Source: Staphylococcus sp. MI 10-1553
GTDB taxonomy: Bacteria > Bacillota > Bacilli > Staphylococcales > Staphylococcaceae
DNA length: 64,000 nt
NCBI RefSeq assembly: GCF_010365305.1
Contig: NZ_CP048279.1
Location: forward strand, 186,001 to 250,000
Direction: 5' to 3'
The notes under the pieces were generated by a model. The model ran no database searches. It was not told the DNA's origin and worked only from the letters and a program-made list of their open reading frames with translations. Shown here in pieces: positions 44,827-53,342 of this stretch. Position 1 is the first letter of the stretch. Each line of letters starts with the position of its first letter. The translations under genes were made by a program, and so were the position numbers.

Positions 44827-45325
44827 AAATGATCTACTCCTTTATGTGAAAAAAATCACAATTTATAGCTTAAGTGTATCATTTTCAGTCTGAATAAATA
44901 TGGCAAAAATGACAAATAAGAGTATGTTATTTATTCGATATAGACAAATTAAAAGTATGAAAATTGATGTTGTGTTTTAAATTTTTGAACTTAATATCAA
45001 ATCGAAAGAGAAGTTCTGTCTTATTTGAAATACAATATGAAAATAATGGTTTGAAGAGATTCGCATGTGCAAGTGTGAGTCTCTTTTTAAGTCTGAAAAG
45101 CCTGATGTTAAAAGGGTTTCGTTATATGGAATGCATTCCGTTTGTAAAAATAAATACAGAGGTTTATCATGTTCGTATAATGATTTATTGTTTAATTGCA
45201 CTTTTCAATTAAGTGGAATGGAGTATGGATTAAGATAGGTTTAATTGTCATAAACGGGAGACTAACTGTAGCACGTTTTTTATAAATAAAAGTAAGACGA
45301 TTTTATTGAAGAAAGGGAGAGCGAC
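44827..45325. other. Intergenic region with a terminator-like hairpin
   Basis: No supported gene. A hairpin at 45055-45088 ends in a T-tract on the + strand although no gene precedes it, so a short untranslated transcript or a lost gene is possible. GAAAGGGAGAG at 45310-45320 is the ribosome binding site of the acetyltransferase gene. Confidence 0.4.
45055..45088 (+). terminator. Orphan Rho-independent terminator
   Basis: AGAGATTCGCA (45055-45065) pairs with TGTGAGTCTCT (45074-45084) with two G-U pairs, then TTTT. It is not preceded by a rightward gene. Confidence 0.5.
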
Positions 45326-46132
45326 ATGAACTTTAAAGATCTTGAAAATTATATCGATATTAATCAAGAAGATATGGAAAAGCATTCATATGAAGAGCTA
45401 CAAAAATTTATTTATCATTTTATGCTGAACATTCCTTTCGAGGCGATTGATGTGTTCAATGGTGACAAAATTACGATGGATGTTGAAAAAAATATAGATA
45501 AATTTGTCAATGAACAGCGCGGTGGACTTTGCTATGAAAATAACCTTGTAACGAATGCGTATCTCAAAGACCGTGGTTTTGATACGAAACTGCTTTCTGG
45601 TTATGTGAAGCCACCTAATAAAGATTGGAAAGAAATGGATACGCACTTAACAACACTCGTGACAATTGATGGTAAAGATTATATTGCGGATACAGGTTTC
45701 GGTCATTTTCCAAGTCAACCGATTCCGTTAGATGGTACGTATGTTTATGACGAAGATGATATTTATCGTATTATTCCTGCTGAAGATCAAGACAATGCGT
45801 ACTATGTGCAAACGATTAAAAATAATGGTGAAAGTACTGAGTGGACGGACTTACTCTTTTTCGAAAATGTCGATCGAGAACTCGGTTACTTCGATGCACG
45901 TTATGATTTTACGATTAATCATCCGAAATATGCGTTCAAAAAAATGTTGATGATTAATAAAAAAACACCGCATGGTCATAATACGATGTCACTCAATAAC
46001 GTGACGATTACGACTGAAGATGGTAAAGAAAAAATTCCGGTGACTGCGGATAATTATCGTGAATTATTGAAAAAATATTTTGGTTTAGATGTACGCATTC
46101 CAAAATTAGAAAATCAAAAACAAGAACAATAA
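45326..46132 (+). CDS. Arylamine N-acetyltransferase
   Basis: The 268-residue protein has the NAT catalytic triad C69 (RGGLCYENN), H107 (DTHLTTLV) and D122 (ADTGFG) at the usual spacing. It transfers acetyl from acetyl-CoA to arylamines or hydrazines via the cysteine. Staphylococcal NATs are slightly shorter than 280 residues, as here. It is followed after 21 bases by an esterase gene, so the pair may handle acylated aromatic amides. Confidence 0.92.
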   Translation: MNFKDLENYIDINQEDMEKHSYEELQKFIYHFMLNIPFEAIDVFNGDKITMDVEKNIDKFVNEQRGGLCYENNLVTNAYLKDRGFDTKLLSGYVKPPNKDWKEMDTHLTTLVTIDGKDYIADTGFGHFPSQPIPLDGTYVYDEDDIYRIIPAEDQDNAYYVQTIKNNGESTEWTDLLFFENVDRELGYFDARYDFTINHPKYAFKKMLMINKKTPHGHNTMSLNNVTITTEDGKEKIPVTADNYRELLKKYFGLDVRIPKLENQKQEQ

Positions 46133-46153
46133 GGGTTGAAGGGAAGGCTTAAT

Positions 46154-47107
46154 ATGGAACGGAAATATCTGAATGGTGTAGATGTGGATTTACAGCATGT
46201 CGCAAAATCGATGCCACATCTAAAGTTAACACGGGATAATTTGGAAGACTATCGGGCAAATGTCCTCAGCCACGCGAAAACGACGATTGACCCGCAGCTT
46301 GACGTAACGATTGAAGATGTGGATGTGCCTTATGAAGACGAGATGATTCATGTGATAATGTTTCGACCAAACAAAGCGTTAACTGAGATGCCGGGCTATT
46401 TGTATATGCATGGCGGTGGTATGGTGTCTGGTGGTGCACATTTGGATAATAGCGACAATGCATTGATTGCACATGAACTTGGATGTGTCGTTGTATCAGT
46501 TGATTATCATTTGGCACCTGAAACGATATTTCCCGGGCAATTAGAAGCGTGTTATGCAGTGTTAAAATGGATGCATGATAATGCGGATACTCTTCATATC
46601 GACCGTTCGAAACTGGCTGTTGGTGGTAACAGTGCAGGTGGCATGCTTGCGGCAAGTCTTGCGCAACTCGCTTTAGATCGTGGTGAAGTGGACATTATTT
46701 TTCAAAACTTGCATATCCCGATGCTAAATGATCAGACTGTGTTGGCAGAGCCGTCGAATCCTTATGCAGGCAATGTAGGTTGGAACCGTGATATGAATCG
46801 TTTTGCATGGGAAATGTATCTCGGTCATCCAGTCGATGGACGCACACCCGAACCGTATGCCGTACCAGCGCGTCGTCAAAATTTTGAAGGGCTTCCGGCG
46901 ACATTCATCACGATTGGTAGTTTAGATTTGTTTGTCGATGAAGTGATGGATTATGCCAAAAACTTATTGCATGCAGGTGTCTCGACTGAGTTGCATATTT
47001 ATCCTGGCCTCTATCATTTAGGTGAACTTGTGCCAGGTGCGCGAGTACGAGACCAAATTTTAAACGATCGACTCAATGCGATGCGCCGTGCTTTTGAAGA
47101 TAAATAA
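46154..47107 (+). CDS. Alpha/beta hydrolase, hormone-sensitive lipase family
   Basis: ATG 46154 lies 6 bases after GGAAGG; the upstream TTG at 46136 is unlikely. The 317-residue protein has MHGGGMVSGG (oxyanion hole), GGNSAGGML (nucleophile Ser near 153), LDLFVDEVMDYA (Asp) and LYHLGEL (His). A complete HSL-type triad is therefore present. The substrate is unknown; probable carboxylesterase or arylamide hydrolase, co-transcribed with NAT. Confidence 0.88.
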   Translation: MERKYLNGVDVDLQHVAKSMPHLKLTRDNLEDYRANVLSHAKTTIDPQLDVTIEDVDVPYEDEMIHVIMFRPNKALTEMPGYLYMHGGGMVSGGAHLDNSDNALIAHELGCVVVSVDYHLAPETIFPGQLEACYAVLKWMHDNADTLHIDRSKLAVGGNSAGGMLAASLAQLALDRGEVDIIFQNLHIPMLNDQTVLAEPSNPYAGNVGWNRDMNRFAWEMYLGHPVDGRTPEPYAVPARRQNFEGLPATFITIGSLDLFVDEVMDYAKNLLHAGVSTELHIYPGLYHLGELVPGARVRDQILNDRLNAMRRAFEDK

Positions 47108-47117
47108 CGGTTTCTAT

Positions 47118-47168
47118 AATACCTCGGTAAGTTGAATGATGACAATCGCTTATCGGGGTATTTTTTAT
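47118..47168 (+). terminator. Terminator of the NAT-esterase operon
   Basis: AATACCTCGGTAAG (47118-47131) pairs with CTTATCGGGGTATT (47149-47162) using two wobble pairs and is followed by TTTTT. Confidence 0.85.
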
Positions 47169-47254
47169 ACAATTGCCGTGATTTTGTCTATTTTCAAACA
47201 GTCTTTCAAACATTTTTAAATTATTATCTCATTGATTCGCAACATTTAAATTCA

Positions 47255-47405
47255 AATTGCTAAAATGGGCGAGACTCCTGAGGGATCAGACGCAGCCGAA
47301 AATCCAATTCGGCTTCCATTCAGTGTATCTTTAATAAAGCCGAATTGAGTTGAGGCAAGTCCCCTAGGAAAGGGAGCCCATGGTGGCAATTGTGAAATCT
47401 AAAAA
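47255..47405 (+). repeat. Interspersed structured element, copy B (short form)
   Basis: It begins ATTGCTAAAATGGGCGAGA and ends near GGCAATTGTGAAATCT, as copy C does at 60489 and 60769. It lacks the about 150-base internal part. Its main stem is AATTCGGCTT with AAGCCGAATT (10 bp perfect, about 47305-47347), at the same place where copy A has CAATTCGTCTT/AAGACGAATTG and copy C has CCAACGCT/AGCGTTGG. Non-coding. Confidence 0.65.
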
Positions 47406-47477
47406 GGTTGTCCAATGAAGACAATTTGATTAATATATATTAATTATGACAATCAAAAACTTTTAAATTCAGCCCCT

Positions 47478-48719
47478 CTATCGTTTCAACAACTGTGATA
47501 ATCGGTACATCGTTGGCATAATCGGTTTGACAAAATCACCGACATATTCTTCCACGTGTATGCCGAAACCTTCTTTAAAGCGTTGCACACCATAGTCTTC
47601 CGCATGTTTCGTAAAATCACCGGTAATGCCGTAAAAATTATAACGGTCAATGCCTTGCTGTTTGGCGAATTGAATCATTTCCCACTGTAATCGAAAGGCG
47701 CCCATATACGCATTGTACTTAGGATTCGATCCACTCGATAAATAATACACTTCATGATTGTTGTATATATAAATCGCTGCAGCTAAATCTAATATTTCAC
47801 CATCTTCAGCTATGAATTGACGCGTTTTTTCAATTTTACGTTCTTGCGCTTGCAGTTGTTGTTCGGTTTGTTTTAATTTAGTTTTGTTTTTCTTAGAGTT
47901 AGGATGACTTTCTAACGCTTCTTGAGTTTCCGCAATTGTTGTTTTTAATGTGTCTAATTTCTCAGTTTGCTTCTTCAAAAGGTCATTTAAATCAATATAA
48001 GCCAACTTGAGCATACTATTTTTAGCATACATTTTCTGCATTTCTTCAAAATAAGGTAAGTCTCTAAAAGTAAAGCCGTGTTTTTCTTCAGCCATTTGAA
48101 AAAGTTTGAAAAAGCGGTCCGTTTCTTCGATAGGTAAAGTTTTGACTTGGACATCCATTTCATATGTCTTTTTAATGTTACGTCGTGTTTGGTAATCCAT
48201 GTCTTCTAAAAGTTGTTGTTCGGACTTATCTTTCAGGTCGAGCACGGAAAGCCAGCGAATTTGACTCATGCTCGAATAACCAATAGGAAAGCCTTGATGT
48301 TTGTATCCGAGACGGCCTAACGTTTTGAAAAGTTGTGAGTAATCGAAATGTTGCGTAATATTCCCTTTTGCGTCACGACTATGGTTGTGCACGTATGGAT
48401 CGACTAACACATAAAGACAGCGTTGTTGTTTTAAGTATTGTGTGAGGTGCTCAAAAAAGAATTGGACCAGTTCGAGGTTGTTGTAATCTAATACTGGACC
48501 GCGATGTGTATAAAAATATTTGAAAAATTTAAGTGCGCGCGCTTCGGTTAATAAACAAGCCGCAATCACTTCATCTTGATCATTTTTAACACCGACTAAA
48601 TGGACATCATTTTTATATTTGTTTCTATACTGGTAGTGACCTGCGTCTTGCGTATAATGCGAAAAATGGTTTGTTACAAAGTCGTCAAAAGCTTCAACAC
48701 TCAATTGCGTAAAGTACAT
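47478..48719 (-). CDS. Stand-alone FemA/FemB-family aminoacyltransferase
   Basis: The 413-residue protein follows S. aureus FemA throughout: HYTQDAGHYQYRNKY, KFFKYFYTHRGPVLDY, LYVLVDPYV, a helical coiled-coil arm (about 240-310), WEMIQFAKQQGIDRYNFYGITGDF and EEYVGDFVKPI. The family adds glycine or serine from tRNA to the peptidoglycan interpeptide bridge. True femA and femB are adjacent; this gene is alone. It is thus more likely an Fmh-type or lysostaphin-immunity (Lif/Epr)-like paralogue that alters bridge composition. Divergent from the LacI-type regulator. Confidence 0.88.
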   Translation of the reverse strand: MYFTQLSVEAFDDFVTNHFSHYTQDAGHYQYRNKYKNDVHLVGVKNDQDEVIAACLLTEARALKFFKYFYTHRGPVLDYNNLELVQFFFEHLTQYLKQQRCLYVLVDPYVHNHSRDAKGNITQHFDYSQLFKTLGRLGYKHQGFPIGYSSMSQIRWLSVLDLKDKSEQQLLEDMDYQTRRNIKKTYEMDVQVKTLPIEETDRFFKLFQMAEEKHGFTFRDLPYFEEMQKMYAKNSMLKLAYIDLNDLLKKQTEKLDTLKTTIAETQEALESHPNSKKNKTKLKQTEQQLQAQERKIEKTRQFIAEDGEILDLAAAIYIYNNHEVYYLSSGSNPKYNAYMGAFRLQWEMIQFAKQQGIDRYNFYGITGDFTKHAEDYGVQRFKEGFGIHVEEYVGDFVKPIMPTMYRLSQLLKR

Positions 48720-49020
48720 GGTAACCCTGCTTTCTTAGTTTTGTTTCATACATTATTAAATATACTAGAGTAGTCAGACATTTTCAAAGTATTTTTATAC
48801 TGTGTAATATCATATGTTGTACGTTATTTTAGTCTTTACAAATAGTAAAAATGATGAAGCATCGGATGAGGGCATACAAGTTGAAGTGTGAGAAAGGTTT
48901 AAGATATAGCACGCTTTAAAAAAGGGATGACAGCGATAAAAGTGAACTAGAAGAAACAAGCGATAGTGTATTTTTTGTGTTATATTTAATTTATTATGAA
49001 GACATAAAAGGGGAAGGACT
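48720..49020. other. Divergent promoter region, fem-like gene and LacI-type regulator
   Basis: About 300 bases with no gene. AAAGGGGAAGG at 49008-49018 is the regulator's ribosome binding site. A TTTACA at 48836-48841 could be part of a promoter; no cre-type dyad was seen here, so autoregulation by the same operator is not evident. Confidence 0.4.
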
Positions 49021-50001
49021 ATGGTAAGTGTAAAGGATGTCGCAAAGTTAGCAAATGTATCGACAGCAACGGTTTCACGGGTGCTCAGTAATACGGGGAA
49101 GGTCAAGCCGAAAAATCAACAACGTGTGTTAGAAGCCGCAAAAGCGCTCGGTTATCATCCGAATAATATTGGGAGACAACTGCGTAAAATGGAAACGATG
49201 ACGATTCTTGTCGTCGTACCGGATATTACAAATTCATTTTTCTCAGCGATACTCAGAAACATTGAAAATATTGCACGAGAACATGGCTATGAAGTGATTC
49301 TCGGAGATACTCAAAATAAACAAGGTGATACATATTTTTCTTATTTGTATGAAAAGAAAGTCGATGGCATGATTGTGCTCACGTCCTATCTTGATCTTGA
49401 AAATTTAGAAAAAGTCAGTGCGCAATACCCTCTTGTGCTCGCTTGTGAACAAATTACAGAAATCGATGTGCCTTCTGTCTCAATTAATCATATTGAAGCA
49501 TCTGCATTGATGACGCGTCATTTAATAGAAGTTGGACATACGAAAGTGGGACATATTACTGGCCCATTGGATGGTATTTTAGGTCAATACCGCTTGCAAG
49601 GCTTTCGTGAAGAGATGGACAACCATGGTTTAACGGTACGCGATGATTGGATTATAGAAGGGGACTTTTCTTTAGAGTCGGGTTATCGCATTGGCAAGCA
49701 ATTACTTGAACAAGCTGAGATGCCGACTGCGTTATTTGTCGCAAATGATGAAATGGCGATTGGGATTATGAAAGAATTGAAAAAGCATGGGAAACGTGTA
49801 CCTGAAGATATGGCGATAGTGGGATTTGATAATATTATTTTGTCAGAAATTGTCGACCCAGGTTTGACGACCTACGCACAACCTGCAACTGAAATTGGTA
49901 TACGTGCGATGGAAAAATTGTTAGTGCTATTAAAAGGAGAAGATTTGGAAGAACGCGATACTTTACTTGAAGGTGAGTTGTTAATACGCCAATCGACTTA
50001 A
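49021..50001 (+). CDS. LacI-family transcriptional regulator
   Basis: The 326-residue protein has the LacI helix-turn-helix and hinge (VKDVAKLANVSTATVSRVLS, residues 3-22; HPNNIGRQLRKMET) and a periplasmic-binding-like sugar sensor (VVPDITNSFFSAIL...; MAIVGFDNIILSEIVDPGLT). It lies 184 bases before the dehydrogenase/glucosidase operon, whose promoter is flanked by two dyads. It probably represses that operon and the opposing ABC importer operon in the absence of a sugar ligand. It is shorter than and distinct from a typical CcpA only by context, so ligand is unknown. Confidence 0.9.
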   Translation: MVSVKDVAKLANVSTATVSRVLSNTGKVKPKNQQRVLEAAKALGYHPNNIGRQLRKMETMTILVVVPDITNSFFSAILRNIENIAREHGYEVILGDTQNKQGDTYFSYLYEKKVDGMIVLTSYLDLENLEKVSAQYPLVLACEQITEIDVPSVSINHIEASALMTRHLIEVGHTKVGHITGPLDGILGQYRLQGFREEMDNHGLTVRDDWIIEGDFSLESGYRIGKQLLEQAEMPTALFVANDEMAIGIMKELKKHGKRVPEDMAIVGFDNIILSEIVDPGLTTYAQPATEIGIRAMEKLLVLLKGEDLEERDTLLEGELLIRQST

Positions 50002-50065
50002 AACAGTTCAAATATATCTGATTAAAGTGCGTTGATGATAGCAAAATAAGTTGATGCATCCTGTG

Positions 50066-50122
50066 TGAATCCGTTTACAATAGGGTGCATTTTTGTTATA
50101 TTTTAAAATGTAATCGATTACA
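50066..50122 (+). promoter_or_regulatory. Promoter with two flanking LacI/CcpA-type operators
   Basis: -35 TTTACA (50074-50079) and -10 TATATT (50097-50102) are 17 bases apart. Operator 1, TGAATCCGTTTACA (50066-50079), covers the -35. Operator 2, TGTAATCGATTACA (50109-50122), is a perfect palindrome near the start of transcription. Both fit TGWAANCGNTNWCA, with one mismatch in operator 1. The matching pair at 60096-60163 links the two operons. Confidence 0.7.
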
Positions 50123-50185
50123 AAAAGTAGAAACAGGATCGAACTTAAAGAGACGGAAATATCATCAAAGATAGGAGTGTATTGT

Positions 50186-51262
50186 ATGGGGATTAAAGTA
50201 GGCATCATTGGTTGTGGTGGCATCGCGAATGGTAAACATTTACCGAGTCTAGCGCAAATCGATGACGTAGAAATAGTGGCATTTTGTGATATTGACATCG
50301 AAAAAGCAGAGACAGCAGCAACAACGTTCGGAACGGTTGATGCAAAAGTGTATCAAAATTATCAAGAATTATTAAAAGATCAAGCTATTGATGTCGTACA
50401 TATTTGTACACCGAACTATCTTCATTGTGACATGACGGTACATGCACTTGAAGCAAATAAACACGTCATGTGTGAAAAACCAATGGCCAAAACAACTGCC
50501 GAGGCTCAGCAAATGTTAGATGCAGCAAAACGGACAGGTAAAAAACTGACGATTGGTTACCAAAATCGTTTTCGTGCCGACAGTCAATTTTTGTATCAAG
50601 TGACTGAGCGTGGAGATTTAGGAGACATTTATTTTGGTAAAGCGCATGCCATTCGACGTCGTGCCGTGCCGAACTGGGGCGTCTTTTTAGATGAAGAGGC
50701 ACAAGGTGGAGGTCCGTTAATTGACATTGGGACACATGCGTTAGATCTCACGCTTTGGATGATGAATAATTATGAGCCAGTAGCTGTTATGGGGTCTACA
50801 TTCCATCAATTGAGCCAGCAAGAAAATGCCGCAAATGCTTGGGGACCATGGGATCCGAAAGATTTTACTGTAGAAGATTCAGCATTCGGATTTATTAAAA
50901 TGAAAAATGGCGCCACAATTATTTTAGAGTCCGCGTGGGCACTCAACTCTTTAGACGTAGATGAGGCGAAATGTTCGCTATCGGGAACAAAAGGCGGTGC
51001 GGACATGAAAGAAGGGTTACGTATTCATGGCGAAGAGTTTGGTGCATTGTATACGAAACATATCGAACTGGACAATAAAGGAGTCGATTTTTACGAAGGC
51101 GAGACAGTGGATGAAGCGTTGGAAGAAGCAAAGGCATGGATAGACTGTGTTCAAAACAATACATCGCCTCGTGTAAAACCTGAAGAAGCGCTTGTCGTTA
51201 CACAAATATTAGAAGCGATTTATGAGTCGGCCCGTACTGGGAAAGCGGTTTATTTTGATTAA
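50186..51262 (+). CDS. Gfo/Idh/MocA oxidoreductase 1
   Basis: ATG 50186 follows TAGGAGTG; the GTG at 50177 lies inside that site. The 358-residue protein has the NAD(P) loop GIIGCGGIANGKH, the catalytic-lysine motif CEKPMAKT and the GGGPLIDIGTHALDL region with the conserved Asp/His. It oxidises a sugar or inositol at a ring hydroxyl. With the adjacent paralogue and isomerase it is expected to interconvert keto-sugars derived from imported oligosaccharides. It is the first gene of the operon. Confidence 0.9.
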   Translation: MGIKVGIIGCGGIANGKHLPSLAQIDDVEIVAFCDIDIEKAETAATTFGTVDAKVYQNYQELLKDQAIDVVHICTPNYLHCDMTVHALEANKHVMCEKPMAKTTAEAQQMLDAAKRTGKKLTIGYQNRFRADSQFLYQVTERGDLGDIYFGKAHAIRRRAVPNWGVFLDEEAQGGGPLIDIGTHALDLTLWMMNNYEPVAVMGSTFHQLSQQENAANAWGPWDPKDFTVEDSAFGFIKMKNGATIILESAWALNSLDVDEAKCSLSGTKGGADMKEGLRIHGEEFGALYTKHIELDNKGVDFYEGETVDEALEEAKAWIDCVQNNTSPRVKPEEALVVTQILEAIYESARTGKAVYFD

Positions 51263-51283
51263 TACAACGAAGGAGACATCACG

Positions 51284-52324
51284 ATGAAACCATTGAAAAT
51301 AGGTGTGATTGGCACTGGAGGTATTGCTAGAGATCGACATATTCCACTCATTCAGCAACATGAACGTGCAGTACTTACGGGTGTATATGATGTGAATGGA
51401 GCACTCGCGCGAGAAGTTGCGACACAATTTGAGATAGATTACGTTGCACCCACATTAGAAGCATTGTTAGCACAAGTAGAAGCAGTGATTATTTGTACGC
51501 CAAATACGTTTCATGCTGACTTGACGATTGCTGCGCTCGATGCAGGTGTACATGTGCTATGTGAAAAACCAATGGCGATGACGACTGCAGAATGTGATGC
51601 GATGATTGCAGCTGCACAACGCAATGCGCGCATATTAACGATTGCATACCATTACCGTTTTACGGATGTAGCACAAGCAGCAAAACAAGCCGTCGAGCAG
51701 GGTGCGGTCGGTGTGCCGGTAGTCTCCCGTGTGCAAGCGTTGCGTCGTCGAAAAGTGCCTGGATGGGGCGTGTTTACTAATAAAGCATTGCAAGGTGGCG
51801 GTTGTTTAATCGACTATGGTTGTCACGTGCTCGACCTCGTGTTGTGGCTGTTAAATGACATACAACCTACAGAAGTTTTAGGACGTACATACAATGCTTT
51901 AAGTCGTCAGCCGCAGCAATTGAATGATTGGGGGACATTTGACCATAAGACTTTTGATGTGGAAGACCATGCGTCAAGTTATGTGACATTTGAAAATGAT
52001 GCGAGTATGCAATTTGAATGCTCTTGGGCAGCCAATATTCATAATGACATGTTAGATGTGAGCATTTCAGGTGATACGGGTGGATTACAATTATTCCCAT
52101 TTGAAGTATATGCATCAAGACCAGACGGTTACCATATTTTGGAACAGGATGTCAGCTTAAATGAAGATGTTGCCGCATCCCGTCAGATGGATCATTTCAT
52201 TCGCAGTTGCTTTGGAGAGGTAGAACCATTAGTCAAACCTGAAGAGGCAAGACGTGTGACACAATTGATTGATGCGATTTATCAAAGTGATAGAGAACGA
52301 CAAAGTATCGCAATAAAAAGATAG
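51284..52324 (+). CDS. Gfo/Idh/MocA oxidoreductase 2
   Basis: The 346-residue paralogue has GVIGTGGIARDRH, CEKPMAMT and GGGCLIDYGCHVLDLV, the same architecture as the previous gene. Tandem dehydrogenase pairs of this family often run opposite oxidation and reduction on one sugar (for example in glucoside 3-dehydrogenase cycles), a role inferred here. AAGGAGA precedes the ATG, 21 bases after gene 1. Confidence 0.9.
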   Translation: MKPLKIGVIGTGGIARDRHIPLIQQHERAVLTGVYDVNGALAREVATQFEIDYVAPTLEALLAQVEAVIICTPNTFHADLTIAALDAGVHVLCEKPMAMTTAECDAMIAAAQRNARILTIAYHYRFTDVAQAAKQAVEQGAVGVPVVSRVQALRRRKVPGWGVFTNKALQGGGCLIDYGCHVLDLVLWLLNDIQPTEVLGRTYNALSRQPQQLNDWGTFDHKTFDVEDHASSYVTFENDASMQFECSWAANIHNDMLDVSISGDTGGLQLFPFEVYASRPDGYHILEQDVSLNEDVAASRQMDHFIRSCFGEVEPLVKPEEARRVTQLIDAIYQSDRERQSIAIKR

Positions 52325-52339
52325 GAAGGTGTGTTCAAT

Positions 52340-53308
52340 ATGAAATTAGGTGTATTTTCAGTATTATTTTATGATCGTGATTTTGACCAGATGTTAGATG
52401 ATGTTGCTGCAGCAGGCCTCGATATGATTGAAGTCGGTACAGGGGGCAATCCAGGGAATAAGTTTTGTGACCTTGATGCACTGCTAGCAGATGAAAATGA
52501 GCGACAAACATTTATGGACAAAATTCAACAACGCGGACTAGAGATTAGTGCTTTCAGTTGCCATAACAATCCTATTTCTCCGGATGCAGCAGAAGCTAAA
52601 GAAGCAGATGAAACGTTGCGCAAAACCATTCAACTCGCGGCGTTACTTGGTGTCCCTGTCGTTAATACTTTCTCAGGTATTGCAGGTTCTGATGACAGTG
52701 CGAAATATCCAAACTGGCCGGTAACGCCTTGGCCAACAGCTTATTCTGAAATTTATGATTATCAATGGAATCAAAAACTCATTCCGTATTGGCAAGATTT
52801 AGCAGCATTTGCGAAAGCACACGATGTCAAAATTGCGATAGAACTGCATGCTGGTTTTCTCGTACATACGCCATACACACTTTTGAAACTACGAGAAGCA
52901 ACGAATGAATATATCGGTGCGAACTTAGACCCGAGTCATTTATGGTGGCAAGGTATTGATCCTATTGCAGCGATCCGCATTTTAGGTCAAGCGAATGCGA
53001 TTCATCATTTCCATGCGAAAGACACATACATTAACCAAGACAACGTGAATATGTATGGTTTAACAGATATGCAGCCGTATCAACAAGTTGCAACACGTGC
53101 TTGGACATTCCGTACAGTCGGTTATGGTCATAGTCCTTATGAATGGGGCGAGATGATCAGCCAATTAAGAATTCATGGCTACGATGATGTGCTCAGTATT
53201 GAACATGAAGATCCGATTATGTCAGTAGAAGAAGGGTTTCATAAAGCTGTAGAAAATTTAAAATCAGTCAATGTTTACGATCAAGCACCCAATATGTGGT
53301 GGGCATAG
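52340..53308 (+). CDS. Sugar phosphate isomerase/epimerase (xylose isomerase-like TIM barrel)
   Basis: ATG 52340 follows AGGAAGGTG; the upstream GTG 52331 is unlikely. The 322-residue AP-endonuclease-2-fold protein has metal-binding positions in AIELHAG, NLDPSHLWW, HHFHAKDT and LSIEHEDPI. Homologues act as keto-sugar isomerases, epimerases or C-glycoside/3-keto-glycoside hydrolases together with Gfo/Idh partners. It lies 15 bases downstream of the second dehydrogenase. Confidence 0.88.
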   Translation: MKLGVFSVLFYDRDFDQMLDDVAAAGLDMIEVGTGGNPGNKFCDLDALLADENERQTFMDKIQQRGLEISAFSCHNNPISPDAAEAKEADETLRKTIQLAALLGVPVVNTFSGIAGSDDSAKYPNWPVTPWPTAYSEIYDYQWNQKLIPYWQDLAAFAKAHDVKIAIELHAGFLVHTPYTLLKLREATNEYIGANLDPSHLWWQGIDPIAAIRILGQANAIHHFHAKDTYINQDNVNMYGLTDMQPYQQVATRAWTFRTVGYGHSPYEWGEMISQLRIHGYDDVLSIEHEDPIMSVEEGFHKAVENLKSVNVYDQAPNMWWA

Positions 53309-53342
53309 TGAGCACAAATTGGGAAGTGAAGGAGGTCTCAAA

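Larger units (their letters stand above)
47108..47477. other. Intergenic region between convergent operons
   Basis: It holds the terminator at 47118-47168 and repeat copy B at 47255-47405. Nothing else is seen. Confidence 0.5.

Noticed and set aside
44964..45212. An 82-codon + strand frame.
   Set aside because: It reads through a terminator hairpin, has no ribosome binding site and an unusual composition.
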